DNA of 64,000 nt from Bacillus stratosphericus (GTDB lineage: Bacteria; Bacillota; Bacilli; Bacillales; Bacillaceae), in NCBI RefSeq assembly GCF_020524495.1, contig NZ_JAIVLB010000012.1, forward strand, positions 1 to 64,000. Reading direction: 5' to 3'. Made by a program: the position numbers and the translations under genes. A model generated the notes under the pieces. That model searched no databases. It saw nothing but the letters and a program-made list of their open reading frames with translations, and was not told the origin of the DNA. This document shows positions 1-8,900 of this stretch, piece by piece (position 1 is the stretch's first letter; every line of letters begins with the position of its first letter).

Positions 1-360
1 GTCAAAAAACACTTTATCTATCCAGCATAAAAGATTTATATACTGGTGAGGTTGTGGCTTATACGATTGGAGATAAAAGAAAAAGGCATTACCATGAGCA
101 TGTCCCGTAAGGGAATGCCCGATGATAATGCCCCCATCGAATCCTTCCACTCCAGTTTAAAATCAGAAGGATTCTATCTCCACCACCTGACAAACACTAC
201 AACAGCCATTGTAGAAAAAACGGTCAGGGAGTATATTAATTATTATAATAATATCCGAATTCAATTAAAATGAAACAACCAGTCACCGAAAGAGTTTCGA
301 CAACTGGCTGTTTCATAAAGGTGTTTTGATCCCTGTATCAAAAACGGGGGTCAGTCCCCA
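1..360 (+). mobile_element. Decayed IS3-family transposase (OrfB) remnant
   Basis: Fragment of the DDE integrase domain of an IS3/IS150-type transposase. Two pieces lie in different frames. Positions 30-77 read KDLYTGEVVAYTIGD, a segment found just after the second catalytic Asp region of OrfB. Positions about 82-272 read KEKGITMSMSRKGMPDDNAPIESFHSSLKSE in another frame and end YYNNIRIQLK, the usual C-terminal motif with the last catalytic Glu in the IESF segment. The stretch of roughly 45 residues normally joining them is missing, so an internal deletion has occurred and the gene is dead. The 3' flank contains a GGGGTCAGTCCCC-like palindrome near 346-360, of a kind often seen at IS ends. The 5' part lies outside the window. 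It lies downstream of gatB, facing it. Confidence 0.75.
272..314. repeat. Imperfect hairpin at the 3' end of the IS remnant
   Basis: GAAACAACCAGT at 272-283 pairs with ACTGGCTGTTTC at 303-314 with one mismatch, leaving a 19-base loop. It overlaps the transposase stop codon. No clear T-run follows on either strand, so it is better regarded as an IS-end structure or weak terminator than a proven terminator. Confidence 0.35.
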
Positions 361-380
361 GATGAGGCGGTTTTTTTTAT

Positions 381-1811
381 TTAGCGTTTTTTGATTTCTT
401 CTAGGAGAATCTTGTTGACCATCGGCGGGTTTGCTTGTCCCTTCGATGCTTTCATGATTTGACCTATTAAGAAACCAATCGCACGGTCTTTTCCATTTTT
501 GAAGTCTTCAATGGATTGTGGGTTGTTATCAAGTGCTTCTGTGACAAGTTTGAGCAGCGCACCTTCATCAGATATTTGGACAAGTCCTTTTTCTTTGACG
601 ATTGTTTCTGCATTTCCCCCATTTTCGATCAGCTCTTTAAATACCTTTTTGGCAATTTTAGAGGATATCGTTCCTTTTTCAATGAGTTTGATCATGCCGG
701 CAAGTCCTTGCGGCGTTAGTTTTGTTCCTTCCAGCTCTTTTTGAGCGGAGTTTAGGTATGCAGATACTTCACCCATCAGCCAGTTCGATGCTTGCTTCGC
801 TTCCGCACCTTCTGAAATGGTCGCTTCAAAGAAATCAGACATTTCTTTTGTCAGCGTCAGAACCATTGCATCATATGCAGGCAGTCCAAGCTCTTCGATG
901 TAGCGTTTGCGGCGCTCATCTGGAAGCTCTGGGATCGACGCCCTTATACGTTTTTTCCATGCGTCATCAATGTACAGCTCCACCAAATCTGGTTCTGGGA
1001 AGTAGCGGTAATCATCTGAGCCTTCTTTGACACGCATGAGAATCGTCTTTTTAGACGCTTCGTCATAACGGCGTGTTTCCTGCTCTATCAGACCGCCAGA
1101 AAGCAGTACTTGCTCTTGGCGTTTTTCTTCGAATTCAAGTCCTTTTTGAACAAAAGCGAACGAGTTCAAGTTCTTGAGCTCTGTTTTTGTTCCAAACTTC
1201 TCTTGACCAATTGGACGAAGAGAAATATTGGCATCACAGCGAAGTGAGCCTTCTTCCATTTTACAGTCGGAGACGCCTGTATATTGAATAATGGATTTTA
1301 GCTTTTCTAAGTATGCGTACGCTTCTTCTGGTGTGCGAATGTCTGGCTCAGATACGATTTCAACAAGCGGTGTGCCCTGGCGGTTGAAATCAACGAGTGA
1401 GTATCCGTCATCGGTGTGCGTCAGCTTTCCTGCATCCTCTTCCAGGTGGAGACGTGTGATACCGATTCGTTTTGTTTTTCCGTCTACTTCAATCTCAATC
1501 CAACCATTTTCCCCGATCGGTTTATCAAATTGCGAAATTTGATAAGCCTTTGGGTTATCAGGATAGAAATAGTTTTTACGGTCAAATTTTGTGTCTGTTG
1601 CGATCTCACAGTTCAGCGCCATAGCTGCTTTCATTGCAAAGTTCACCGCCTCTTTGTTCAGAACCGGTAGTACGCCAGGATAACCAAGATCGATGACACT
1701 TGTTTGCGTATTGGCAGCTGCACCAAAAGGTGTCGGCGAGCTTGAGAAAATTTTTGACTGTGTTTTTAGCTCTACGTGGACTTCAAGTCCTATTACCGTT
1801 TCAAAGTTCAC
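381..1811 (-). CDS. gatB: Aspartyl/glutamyl-tRNA amidotransferase subunit B
   Basis: GatB is the tRNA-binding kinase subunit of GatCAB, which converts Glu-tRNA(Gln) to Gln-tRNA(Gln), and Asp-tRNA(Asn) to Asn-tRNA(Asn) where needed, in organisms without GlnRS. The 476 residues match the usual length. The N-terminal GatB/E catalytic region begins [14 protein letters not shown], has the [12 protein letters not shown] and [12 protein letters not shown] signatures, and is followed by the C-terminal helical and YqeY-like tail ([17 protein letters not shown]). The start codon is GTG at 1811, preceded by an AAGGGGTGA ribosome site. It is the last gene of gatC-gatA-gatB, 13 bases after gatA. Identification is certain from sequence and operon context. 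Confidence 0.98.
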   Translation of the reverse strand: MNFETVIGLEVHVELKTQSKIFSSSPTPFGAAANTQTSVIDLGYPGVLPVLNKEAVNFAMKAAMALNCEIATDTKFDRKNYFYPDNPKAYQISQFDKPIGENGWIEIEVDGKTKRIGITRLHLEEDAGKLTHTDDGYSLVDFNRQGTPLVEIVSEPDIRTPEEAYAYLEKLKSIIQYTGVSDCKMEEGSLRCDANISLRPIGQEKFGTKTELKNLNSFAFVQKGLEFEEKRQEQVLLSGGLIEQETRRYDEASKKTILMRVKEGSDDYRYFPEPDLVELYIDDAWKKRIRASIPELPDERRKRYIEELGLPAYDAMVLTLTKEMSDFFEATISEGAEAKQASNWLMGEVSAYLNSAQKELEGTKLTPQGLAGMIKLIEKGTISSKIAKKVFKELIENGGNAETIVKEKGLVQISDEGALLKLVTEALDNNPQSIEDFKNGKDRAIGFLIGQIMKASKGQANPPMVNKILLEEIKKR

Positions 1812-1824
1812 TCTGATTCACCCC

Positions 1825-3282
1825 TTACAGTTCAGGTTTTGCTTTATGATAATCTGTTGCTTGCTCGAAAGCATGAGCCACACGGTAAACTATTCCTTCG
1901 TCAAAGTGCTTGCCGATGATTTGCAGTCCTAACGGAAGTCCGCTTGCAAATCCACAAGGCACACTGATTCCTGGAACACCTGCAAGGTTCACAGGGATCG
2001 TTAAAATGTCGTTTGCATACATGGTAAGAGGATCGCTTGTCTTTTCACCAATGTGAAATGCAGGAGTTGGTGTTGTTGGTCCTACAATGACATCATACTT
2101 TTCGAAAACATCTTCAAAGTCTTTTTTGATCAATGTACGGACTTTTTGTGCTTTTTTATAATACGCATCGTAATATCCTGAGCTTAGAGCGAAGGTGCCA
2201 AGCATGATGCGGCGCTTGACTTCGTTCCCGAAGCCTTCAGAACGTGTATTTTTGTATAAATCAATGAGATCGTCTGCATGATCTGTACGGTAGCCATAGC
2301 GGATGCCGTCAAAGCGCGCAAGGTTCGCAGATGCTTCTGAAGAAGACAGCAAATAGTATATCGCAAGTGCATATTTAGAATGCGGAAGAGACACTTCTTC
2401 CCATGTAGCACCAAGTCCTTCTAATACTTTTAACGCTTGAAGAACAGACTCTCTCGCTTCAACGCCCACACCTTCGCCAAGATATTCTTTTGGCACTGCA
2501 ATTTTAAGACCTTTGATATCGCCAGTTAATGAAGAAAGAAAATTTGGTACATCCACATTTGCACTTGTTGCGTCCATTTGATCGACGCCAGAAATCGCTT
2601 GAAGAATATATGCATTATCCTCTACATTACGCGTAATAGGCCCAATTTGATCTAATGATGAAGCAAATGCAATTAAACCGTATCTGGATACACGGCCATA
2701 TGTCGGTTTAAGACCAACAACACCACAGAAAGATGCCGGCTGACGAATGGAACCGCCTGTATCTGATCCAAGGGAAAATGGTACTTCACCTGCTGCAACA
2801 GCTGCTGCTGATCCACCACTTGATCCACCTGGAACTGTGTCCAAATTCCATGGGTTTTTCGTTGCTTTGTAGCCAGAATTCTCCGTAGATGATCCCATTG
2901 CAAATTCGTCCATGTTTAATTTTCCAATTGTGACAGCTTCCGCCTCTCTTAGACGGTTCACAACAGTTGCATCATAAATTGGATCAAAGTTTTGTAAAAT
3001 CTTACTTGATGCTGTTGTACGTAAATCCTTCGTCACAATGTTGTCTTTGACACCGATCGGCATACCGAACAATAGGCCAAGCTCGCCCTTTCCACCAACT
3101 GCCTCGTCCAATTCCTTTGCATACGTACGTGCTTTCTCTTCGTCTAATGCAAGGAATGCTTGTACTTTCCCATCTACTTCATTGATTCGTTTATAAGACT
3201 CGTCCACTAAATCAGAAACAGACAGTTCCTTTTTATGTAAAAGCTCTTTTAATTCAGAAATTTTGTGATCAAACAGTGACAT
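1825..3282 (-). CDS. gatA: Aspartyl/glutamyl-tRNA amidotransferase subunit A
   Basis: GatA is the glutaminase subunit of GatCAB; it releases ammonia from Gln for transfer to the activated Glu or Asp on tRNA. The 485 residues are the family length. The amidase signature is complete: Lys79 in GVKDN, Ser154 in PGGSSGGS and Ser178 in SDTGGS form the Ser-cisSer-Lys triad. The start is ATG after a GGAGGCCCGAGAC spacer. It lies 14 bases downstream of gatC and 13 upstream of gatB, so the three subunits are surely co-expressed. Confidence 0.98.
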   Translation of the reverse strand: MSLFDHKISELKELLHKKELSVSDLVDESYKRINEVDGKVQAFLALDEEKARTYAKELDEAVGGKGELGLLFGMPIGVKDNIVTKDLRTTASSKILQNFDPIYDATVVNRLREAEAVTIGKLNMDEFAMGSSTENSGYKATKNPWNLDTVPGGSSGGSAAAVAAGEVPFSLGSDTGGSIRQPASFCGVVGLKPTYGRVSRYGLIAFASSLDQIGPITRNVEDNAYILQAISGVDQMDATSANVDVPNFLSSLTGDIKGLKIAVPKEYLGEGVGVEARESVLQALKVLEGLGATWEEVSLPHSKYALAIYYLLSSSEASANLARFDGIRYGYRTDHADDLIDLYKNTRSEGFGNEVKRRIMLGTFALSSGYYDAYYKKAQKVRTLIKKDFEDVFEKYDVIVGPTTPTPAFHIGEKTSDPLTMYANDILTIPVNLAGVPGISVPCGFASGLPLGLQIIGKHFDEGIVYRVAHAFEQATDYHKAKPEL

Positions 3283-3296
3283 GTCTCGGGCCTCCT

Positions 3297-3587
3297 TTAG
3301 TCCAAAATTGATGGCACACGAATATAGCCGTCTTTATGATCAGGCGCGTTTTTGATGACTGCCTCAATGGAAAGACCTTTATTCGGAACATCTTCTCTCA
3401 TGACGTTTTTCATTTTTAATACGTGTGTGGTTGGTTCAACGTTTTCCGTATCTACCTCGTTTAACTGCTCTGCAAATGAAATGATGCTATCAAGCTGTTC
3501 TGTAAACATCTCAGCTTCTTCTTCTGTAATCGCAAGCCTTGCTAGATGCGCAACGTGCTTTACTTCTTCTATTTTAATTCTTGACAT
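3297..3587 (-). CDS. gatC: Aspartyl/glutamyl-tRNA amidotransferase subunit C
   Basis: Small 96-residue subunit that wraps the GatA-GatB interface and stabilises the complex. The sequence has the family features [16 protein letters not shown] near the N terminus, an acidic middle ([14 protein letters not shown]) and the C-terminal LREDVP-like segment [10 protein letters not shown]. Its ATG follows a strong GGAGGTGAACCTGC site. It is first in the gatCAB operon. Confidence 0.97.
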   Translation of the reverse strand: MSRIKIEEVKHVAHLARLAITEEEAEMFTEQLDSIISFAEQLNEVDTENVEPTTHVLKMKNVMREDVPNKGLSIEAVIKNAPDHKDGYIRVPSILD

Positions 3588-3648
3588 GCAGGTTCACCTC
3601 CAAAAATAATGCGTGTTGATGGTCATGATCATAAGTCATATACACTTT

Positions 3649-3678
3649 ATCATATCAAATTTTACTGTTCTAAAGCAA
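3649..3678 (-). promoter_or_regulatory. Candidate SigA promoter for gatCAB
   Basis: On the minus strand TTGCTT (3678-3673) is separated by 18 bases from TATGAT (3654-3649), about 60 bases before the gatC start. The -10 is a 5/6 match and the -35 a 4/6 match. No leader structure or T-box was recognised between it and gatC. Confidence 0.4.
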
Positions 3679-3794
3679 CTTTACCAAGGCTTGAGAAAAG
3701 GGATATTATCCATTCACCGTTCAAATAAGCAATTGCCCAAAATATTTATATATGTTATTCTTATTCTTCAGAAAATTTTTTCTTTTATATATTT

Positions 3795-3808
3795 TGTAAA
3801 CGCTTACA
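3795..3808. promoter_or_regulatory. Near-consensus CcpA cre box
   Basis: TGTAAACGCTTACA is an almost perfect palindrome and fits the catabolite-responsive element consensus WTGNAANCGNWWNCA at every defined position except the trailing W (the preceding base is T, the following C). It lies in the gatC/opuE divergent spacer, about 60 bases upstream of the SigB-like promoter for opuE and about 120 bases upstream of the gatC-side promoter. Position suggests control of opuE, either activation or upstream repression, but this is inference. Confidence 0.6.
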
Positions 3809-3854
3809 CATAGATTCTTATAGCCAATACACGTATTTTTTTGCGGATGGCGGG

Positions 3855-3881
3855 GTTTAAGAAGGTTGATCACCTGGGTAT
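3855..3881 (+). promoter_or_regulatory. SigB-like general-stress promoter for opuE
   Basis: GTTTAA (3855-3860) and GGGTAT (3876-3881) are separated by 15 bases, matching the Bacillus SigB consensus in both elements with spacing at the long end of the range. B. subtilis opuE is known to have SigA and SigB promoters, so the position before opuE supports the reading. A weaker overlapping SigA pair, TTGATC at 3866 and TAGGTT at 3889 with 17-base spacing, could be the housekeeping promoter. Confidence 0.55.
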
Positions 3882-3990
3882 TCTCTGGTAGGTTAAATAA
3901 CCATAGCAGTAAGCACAGACCATTTTGATGTACTGTGTAAATTTTAATTGAGGTGATGTCAAATTAATACGAAAAAGGTGATATGGAAAC

Positions 3991-5472
3991 ATGAGTATTG
4001 AAATTGGAATTTCTTTATCTATTTATTTTATTGGAATGCTTTCTATTGGCTGGTATTCATTTAGAAAAACAAATAACTTAAATGATTATATGTTAGGCGG
4101 ACGCGGGCTAGGTCCTTATGTGACAGCTCTATCTGCTGGCGCATCAGATATGAGTGGCTGGATGCTTATGGGACTTCCAGGCGCTATGTATACAACGGGG
4201 CTTTCATCTGGATGGCTTGCTGTTGGCTTGATTAGTGGAGCTTACTTAAATTATTTATTCTTAGCTCCTCGCTTGCGATCGTATACAGAGGTTGCTGATG
4301 ATGCGATCACCATTCCAGACTTTTTTGATAAACGGTTTAAAGATTCATCTACTCTATTGAAAGCTGTATCAGCTATCATTATTATGATTTTCTTTACACT
4401 CTATACCTCATCAGGTATGGTATCAGGGGGGCGTTTATTTGAATCAGCGTTTGGCGCTGATTATATGTTTGGTTTGATTTTAACTTCTAGTATCGTGATC
4501 TTATACACATTATTAGGCGGCTTTTTGGCAGTTAGTTTAACTGATTTTGTTCAAGGAGTCATTATGTTTTTAGCTTTAGTGCTCGTGCCTATCGTTGCCT
4601 TTACTCAGTTAGGTGGCCCAATTGCCACGTACCAAGATATACAACAAATTGATCCAAAATTGCTTGATATATTCAGAGGAACGAGCGTCATTGGCATTAT
4701 TTCTTTCTTAGCATGGGGGCTTGGTTACTTTGGACAGCCGCACATCATTGTTCGATTTATGGCCATTACGACTGTAAAAGATTTAAAACCAGCGCGTCGT
4801 ATCGGAATGAGCTGGATGATTGTATCAGTCATTGGTTCACTTTCTGTCGGATTAGTCGGAGTCGCTTATGTACATCAAACAAGTACTACTTTGGCAGATC
4901 CTGAAACCATCTTTATTGTACTTTCTAAAGTGTTATTCCATCCGTATATTACTGGATTTTTACTCTCTGCCATTTTAGCTGCGATTATGAGTTCAATTTC
5001 CTCACAGCTGCTTGTGACAGCAAGTGCGATGACAGAGGATTTATACCGTACTTTCTTTAGAAAAAAAGCGTCAGACAAAGAACTGGTGATGATCGGACGT
5101 ATGTCTGTATTAGTTGTGGCCATTATCGCGCTTTGTCTTTCTCTTAATCCAAGTGATACTATTCTTGATCTTGTTGGTTATGCTTGGGCAGGTTTTGGAT
5201 CTTCATTTGGTCCAGTCATCTTGCTATGTCTATACTGGAAGCGAATGAACCATCACGGTGCACTAGCAGGAATGGTTGTAGGAGCAGTGGTTGTCTTAAC
5301 ATGGATCTCAACCGGCTTGAATAATACAACTGGCTTGTACGAAATGGTTCCCGGATTTATTTTGAGTGGTTTGACTGCGATCATTGTCAGCCTCTTGACC
5401 AATAAACCGTCTAAAGCTTCTAAGAAGCTATTTACCAAAATGGAAGATCACCTTGAAGAAGAAACAAAATAA
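3991..5472 (+). CDS. opuE: Proline:sodium symporter, OpuE/PutP type
   Basis: Sodium:solute symporter family membrane protein of 493 residues with about 13 transmembrane segments. It begins IEIGISLSIYFIGMLSIGWY, and carries family motifs LGGRGLGPYVTALSAGASDMSGW near residues 35-55, the GYFGQPHIIVRFMA motif near 245-260 and the SISSQLLVTASAMTEDLYR segment near 335-350. It imports proline as osmoprotectant in B. subtilis OpuE, the closest positional and length match (492 residues). PutP for proline catabolism is the alternative, but no putBC genes are nearby and the SigB-like promoter favours OpuE. The ATG follows AAAAAGGTGATATGGAAAC. It sits between gatCAB and sapB as in B. subtilis. Confidence 0.88.
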   Translation: MSIEIGISLSIYFIGMLSIGWYSFRKTNNLNDYMLGGRGLGPYVTALSAGASDMSGWMLMGLPGAMYTTGLSSGWLAVGLISGAYLNYLFLAPRLRSYTEVADDAITIPDFFDKRFKDSSTLLKAVSAIIIMIFFTLYTSSGMVSGGRLFESAFGADYMFGLILTSSIVILYTLLGGFLAVSLTDFVQGVIMFLALVLVPIVAFTQLGGPIATYQDIQQIDPKLLDIFRGTSVIGIISFLAWGLGYFGQPHIIVRFMAITTVKDLKPARRIGMSWMIVSVIGSLSVGLVGVAYVHQTSTTLADPETIFIVLSKVLFHPYITGFLLSAILAAIMSSISSQLLVTASAMTEDLYRTFFRKKASDKELVMIGRMSVLVVAIIALCLSLNPSDTILDLVGYAWAGFGSSFGPVILLCLYWKRMNHHGALAGMVVGAVVVLTWISTGLNNTTGLYEMVPGFILSGLTAIIVSLLTNKPSKASKKLFTKMEDHLEEETK

Positions 5473-5481
5473 CAAAAGTGA

Positions 5482-5521
5482 AGAGTCATCTGCCCTTTAG
5501 CGGATGACTCTCTTTATTTTT
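5482..5521 (+). terminator. Rho-independent terminator of opuE
   Basis: AGAGTCATCTGC (5482-5493) pairs with GCGGATGACTCT (5500-5511) around a short loop, with one G-U pair, and is followed by a T-rich run to 5521. Confidence 0.85.
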
Positions 5522-5639
5522 AAATAAAATGCTTTTCTTTCTCCCATTTCTGAATAAAATAGAAGTTGTGCAGCCATATGGCTGTGAGAAGGTCATATAC
5601 ATGATGTGAAACGTAAATGAAATGAAAGGAGCGATACGC

Positions 5640-6332
5640 ATGTCTTGGACAATTGAATGGGATACTGTCTTAAAATTAGCCGTGGCAACCTTAATTGGTT
5701 TGATCATCGGTCTTGAACGCGAGCTTAAAAAAAAGCCCCTCGGCTTAAAAACGTGTATTGTCATTGCTGTCAGCTCCTGCGTATTAACCATCATTAGCAT
5801 TGATGCAGCCTACAATTTCCCTCGAGTCTCTAAGCTTCAAATGGACCCACTCAGGTTACCGGCGCAAATTATATCTGGTGTTGGTTTTATTGGAGCAGGC
5901 GTGATTCTTCGAAAAAGCAATGATGTCATCTCAGGTCTAACGACTTCCGCCATGATCTGGGGGGCAGCAGGACTTGGGGTTGCAACAGGTGCAGGTTTTT
6001 ATAAAGAAGCCTTCATCAGTCTTTTCTTTATTCTTGTCAGCGTCGAATTTTTACCATGGATCTTCCAACGAATCGGGCCGATTCGCTTACAGGAAAAAGA
6101 AATTCGTATCAGAATGTCTCTATCTGATCGAAACCGGATGACGAACATTTTAAAAGAAATGAAAGCACTTAATATCCGCATTCATTCTGTTCGAATTGAT
6201 GATTTAAAGGAAAAGGACTATCCGATCATGGAAGTACGCGTTCGTGTGCATAAAGATCGCTATACAACCGATGTATATTTTGATATTAAAGATTTAGAAG
6301 GCGTTGTTGGCGTGAAGTGTGATACGGTGTAA
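5640..6332 (+). CDS. sapB: MgtC/SapB family membrane protein
   Basis: A 230-residue protein of the MgtC/SapB family, with four or five N-terminal membrane helices and a soluble C-terminal domain from about residue 145. The family signature is visible: LIGLIIGLERELKKKPLGLKT near residues 15-35, ISGVGFIGAGVILR near 75-90 and GLTTSAMIWGAAGLGVATGAG near 97-117. MgtC relatives are linked to magnesium limitation and modulation of ATP synthase; in B. subtilis, sapB mutations affect alkaline phosphatase expression during sporulation, which is notable because a phosphatase gene lies next. The ATG at 5640 is chosen over the in-frame ATG at 5622 because AAAGGAG lies between them at the correct distance. 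It occupies the same place as B. subtilis sapB. Confidence 0.88.
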   Translation: MSWTIEWDTVLKLAVATLIGLIIGLERELKKKPLGLKTCIVIAVSSCVLTIISIDAAYNFPRVSKLQMDPLRLPAQIISGVGFIGAGVILRKSNDVISGLTTSAMIWGAAGLGVATGAGFYKEAFISLFFILVSVEFLPWIFQRIGPIRLQEKEIRIRMSLSDRNRMTNILKEMKALNIRIHSVRIDDLKEKDYPIMEVRVRVHKDRYTTDVYFDIKDLEGVVGVKCDTV

Positions 6333-6368
6333 ATGGTGATGAGACAAAAGTCTCATTACCATTTTTTA
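6333..6368 (+). terminator. Rho-independent terminator of sapB
   Basis: ATGGTGATGAGAC (6333-6345), loop AAAA, and GTCTCATTACCAT (6350-6362) form a long stem with one G-T pair, followed by TTTTT. Confidence 0.88.
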
Positions 6369-6380
6369 TGGGATTAGGGG

Positions 6381-6409
6381 TTGAACAACGGCTTATATTC
6401 AAATAAAAT
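6381..6409 (+). promoter_or_regulatory. Candidate SigA promoter of the alkaline phosphatase gene
   Basis: TTGAAC (6381-6386), 17-base spacer, TAAAAT (6404-6409), located just after the sapB terminator and 36 bases before the phosphatase ATG. I looked for PhoP-box direct repeats of the TT(A/C)ACA type in this spacer and saw no convincing set, so phosphate control is not evident. Confidence 0.5.
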
Positions 6410-6444
6410 ACAAAATATGAAAAAATAATAAAAGGGGATTTCTA

Positions 6445-7851
6445 ATGGGTTATTTGAATCGTAAAAATCGTATTCTTCTCTTTACTATTATTCTGACAGC
6501 TCTCATGCTAGCCGTTATGCTCACCTCACATTATGTCTCTCCCACATCAACGAATGCAGCAGACAAAAAACAAACGAAGACACCAAAAAACATTATCTTT
6601 ATCGTTGGCGATGGAATGGGGATGCCCATGATCAAAGCCTACCGTACATTCAAACAGGAAAAGCATTCTTCTGCAAAAGGACAAACCGTCTGGGATCCTT
6701 ATTTAGTCGGGATGCAGACGACGCACCCAGATGACCCTCGAGATAATATTACTGATTCTGCTGCCGCAGCCACAGCCATGGCAACTGGAAAAAAAACATA
6801 CAATAACGCCATCGCCGTCAATCATGAAAAAGAACCTCTTAGAAGTGTCGTTGAAGCGGCAAAGGAAGCACGAATGAAAACTGCCTTTGTTGTCTCATCT
6901 GATATCACCGATGCAACACCAGCTGCTTTTGGCACACATAACGTTTCCCGAAAAAACAAAGAACAAATTGCAGACCACTTTTTTGATGAGAAAATCAATG
7001 GAGAGCACAAAGTTGATATCCTTCTTGGTGGCGGAATGCAATATTTTGACCGCAAAGACCGTAATCTCGTTCAAGAATTTAAGAAGAGCGGGTATTCCAT
7101 TCTTCGATCGAAAGACGATTTTAAGTCTCAATCATCAAAGCAAATGCTCGGCTTATTTCAAGAAGATGAGCTAGATCGAGCCATTGACCGCCCAAAGCAT
7201 GTCCCTACTTTAAAAGACATGACGCAGGCAGCACTAACTCAATTGAATCAAGACAACCAGCATGGCTTCTTTATGCTACTCGAAGGCAGCACGATTGATT
7301 CGGCTGGGCATGAAAATGATGTTGTCGGTGCAATGAGTGAGATGGAGGATTTTGAGAAAGCAGTCCAAGCAGCTCTTCAATTCGCTAAAAAAGACCAAGA
7401 AACCCTCGTGGTCATCACAGCAGACCATTCGACTGGCGGGTTTTCCTTTGGCGCAGACGGGATGACAAGTGAAACCGGCTATAAATGGGATCCAGCACCC
7501 ATCCTAGCTGCAAAGAAAACGCCTGTGTATATGGCAAAGAAAATTGCAGATGGCCAATCTGTCAATGAAGTACTTCACACCAATATTGATTTCTCACTGA
7601 CAACAGAAGAAATTTCACAGGTAGAAAAAGCAGCACAATCAGGGCATGCAAGTACGATCCAGTTAAGTATTCAACGTATCTTTGATCAGCGTTCTTTCTC
7701 AGGTTGGACAACATTTGCCCATACAGGAGAGGATGTCCCTGTCTATGCATATGGTCCAGGAAAAGCAGCATTTCAAGGCTGGATTGATAATACCAAGCAA
7801 GGAAAAAACTTGTTTCAAATTATTGAATCATCCTCCACTTATCGCCCATAA
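6445..7851 (+). CDS. Secreted alkaline phosphatase (PhoA/PhoB family)
   Basis: A 468-residue phosphomonoesterase that releases phosphate from organic esters outside the cell. The N terminus is a signal peptide: NRKNR followed by a hydrophobic core to about residue 25, with probable cleavage after STNA near residue 38. Mature motifs are IIFIVGDGMGMPM (metal-binding Asp), the phosphoserine segment DNITDSAAAATAMATG near residues 100-115, MLLEGSTIDSAGHEND (metal ligands) near 275-290, VVITADHSTGGF near 325-335 and HTGEDVPVYAYGPG near 430-443. Length agrees with B. subtilis PhoA and PhoB; I cannot decide between the two. The gene is not at this place in B. subtilis 168, so it is a local addition between sapB and yerI/amiN. 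RBS AAAGGGG precedes the ATG. Confidence 0.92.
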   Translation: MGYLNRKNRILLFTIILTALMLAVMLTSHYVSPTSTNAADKKQTKTPKNIIFIVGDGMGMPMIKAYRTFKQEKHSSAKGQTVWDPYLVGMQTTHPDDPRDNITDSAAAATAMATGKKTYNNAIAVNHEKEPLRSVVEAAKEARMKTAFVVSSDITDATPAAFGTHNVSRKNKEQIADHFFDEKINGEHKVDILLGGGMQYFDRKDRNLVQEFKKSGYSILRSKDDFKSQSSKQMLGLFQEDELDRAIDRPKHVPTLKDMTQAALTQLNQDNQHGFFMLLEGSTIDSAGHENDVVGAMSEMEDFEKAVQAALQFAKKDQETLVVITADHSTGGFSFGADGMTSETGYKWDPAPILAAKKTPVYMAKKIADGQSVNEVLHTNIDFSLTTEEISQVEKAAQSGHASTIQLSIQRIFDQRSFSGWTTFAHTGEDVPVYAYGPGKAAFQGWIDNTKQGKNLFQIIESSSTYRP

Positions 7852-7857
7852 ATAAGT

Positions 7858-7892
7858 ATCCCCGCCTCATCAATTAGGCGGGGATTTTTGTT
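7858..7892. terminator. Terminator between the alkaline phosphatase and amiN (convergent)
   Basis: ATCCCCGCCT (7858-7867), loop CATCAATT, AGGCGGGGAT (7876-7885), then TTTTTGTTTT on the plus strand. On the minus strand the T content after the stem is weaker (ATACTTATTT), but the hairpin starts directly after the amiN stop codon and may serve both genes. Confidence 0.85.
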
Positions 7893-8900
7893 TTAAGATT
7901 GACTTAGCTTTGTAAAGTCAAACGTCGTAATAGGAGTCGCTTGCTCAATATCAGAACGGATGCCAGCAAGCATGGCCTTCTCTTCTACTCCGATTGTGGC
8001 CAAATCAAATGCTTGATGCAGCAACCCATAAATGAGCATGTGGCGCAAGCGAAGGAAATCAGGAATGTATGCGAGCCATTCATCCAACAGCTCATTCTCT
8101 TTCCGATAGCCTTTAAGGAAATGCTTCATAAAGTTCCCTGCAAAAGCAGCTTTGTCCTCGTACGGAATCACTGGGTACCACAAGACATTGTATAGCAAAA
8201 TGCTGATGTCGTTGATAAACCAGTTGTACCCAATATCATCGAAATCAAAGGTCGTGATTTCCCCTTGATCCCAGTGAAAATTTCCGTGATGCAGGTCCGC
8301 ATGAACCAATCCATACGTATCTTTATTTTTCGGAAGCTTTGCTAGCTTTTCCATTAACCGATCCGCTTGCTCGAACACAAGTGTCTGATCTGCGGGTACA
8401 TATTTTCGTAGCTTAAGCTGCTCCTCTTCATCCCACTCTTGTCTTTTATAACGTGCGTCTGACAACTGGTAGCTTTTTGTCAGTTTGTGCATGAGCCCTG
8501 TATATTGTCCAAGAGCATAAAATAATTCATCGTTCCAGTCTGCCTCTTCGACTTTTCGGCCTGGTGCTTTTTCATATACTCGAAGTAAAAATGCACCGCC
8601 TCGACCATCGTCTACTTGCTCGATATCTCGACCATTTAATGAAGCAATGGGTTTCGCAACTGAAAGACCACCCTTCGCTAAGTGATGCAGCCATTCCATT
8701 TCACCTAAAATATAATCAGGTGATCTGCGGATGGTATGGGTAATTTTTAAAATGAAAGACTCTTCGCCTTTTTTCATTTCATACACATAGTTTTCTGCAT
8801 CTGCGATAAAATGGATGTCACTTCGCTGGACTCCATATAAATGAGTCGCCTCATCTAAAATGTTTGATTCTTCATATATGGCTTTTACATCTTTATGCAT
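7893..8900 (-). CDS. amiN: Amicoumacin kinase AmiN (YerI ortholog), self-resistance
   Basis: A 335-residue kinase of the aminoglycoside-phosphotransferase/homoserine-kinase-II fold. Visible motifs are the ATP-binding Lys52 (FILKIT) with Glu67, the catalytic loop HADLHHGN at 200-207 (Asp202, Asn207) and the metal-binding DFDD at 219-222. Published work, recalled not checked, shows AmiN and its B. subtilis ortholog YerI phosphorylate amicoumacin and so protect the ribosome of the producer. Here the ATG lies inside amiM (8-base overlap, RBS GAGGGAGA within the end of amiM), so it is translationally coupled to the last synthase. It is also the syntenic yerI, next to sapB and opuE. Both identities fit the same gene. 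The alternative of a general small-molecule kinase unrelated to the cluster is unlikely. Confidence 0.88.
   Translation of the reverse strand: MHKDVKAIYEESNILDEATHLYGVQRSDIHFIADAENYVYEMKKGEESFILKITHTIRRSPDYILGEMEWLHHLAKGGLSVAKPIASLNGRDIEQVDDGRGGAFLLRVYEKAPGRKVEEADWNDELFYALGQYTGLMHKLTKSYQLSDARYKRQEWDEEEQLKLRKYVPADQTLVFEQADRLMEKLAKLPKNKDTYGLVHADLHHGNFHWDQGEITTFDFDDIGYNWFINDISILLYNVLWYPVIPYEDKAAFAGNFMKHFLKGYRKENELLDEWLAYIPDFLRLRHMLIYGLLHQAFDLATIGVEEKAMLAGIRSDIEQATPITTFDFTKLSQS

Noticed and set aside
3588-3990. T-box or riboswitch leader of gatCAB
   Set aside because: No T-box bulge sequence, specifier stem or known aptamer pattern; the gatC leader would be only about 60 bases.
6369-6444. PhoP boxes before the alkaline phosphatase gene
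   Set aside because: No set of TT(A/C)ACA repeats with 11-base period; only a SigA-like promoter was supportable.
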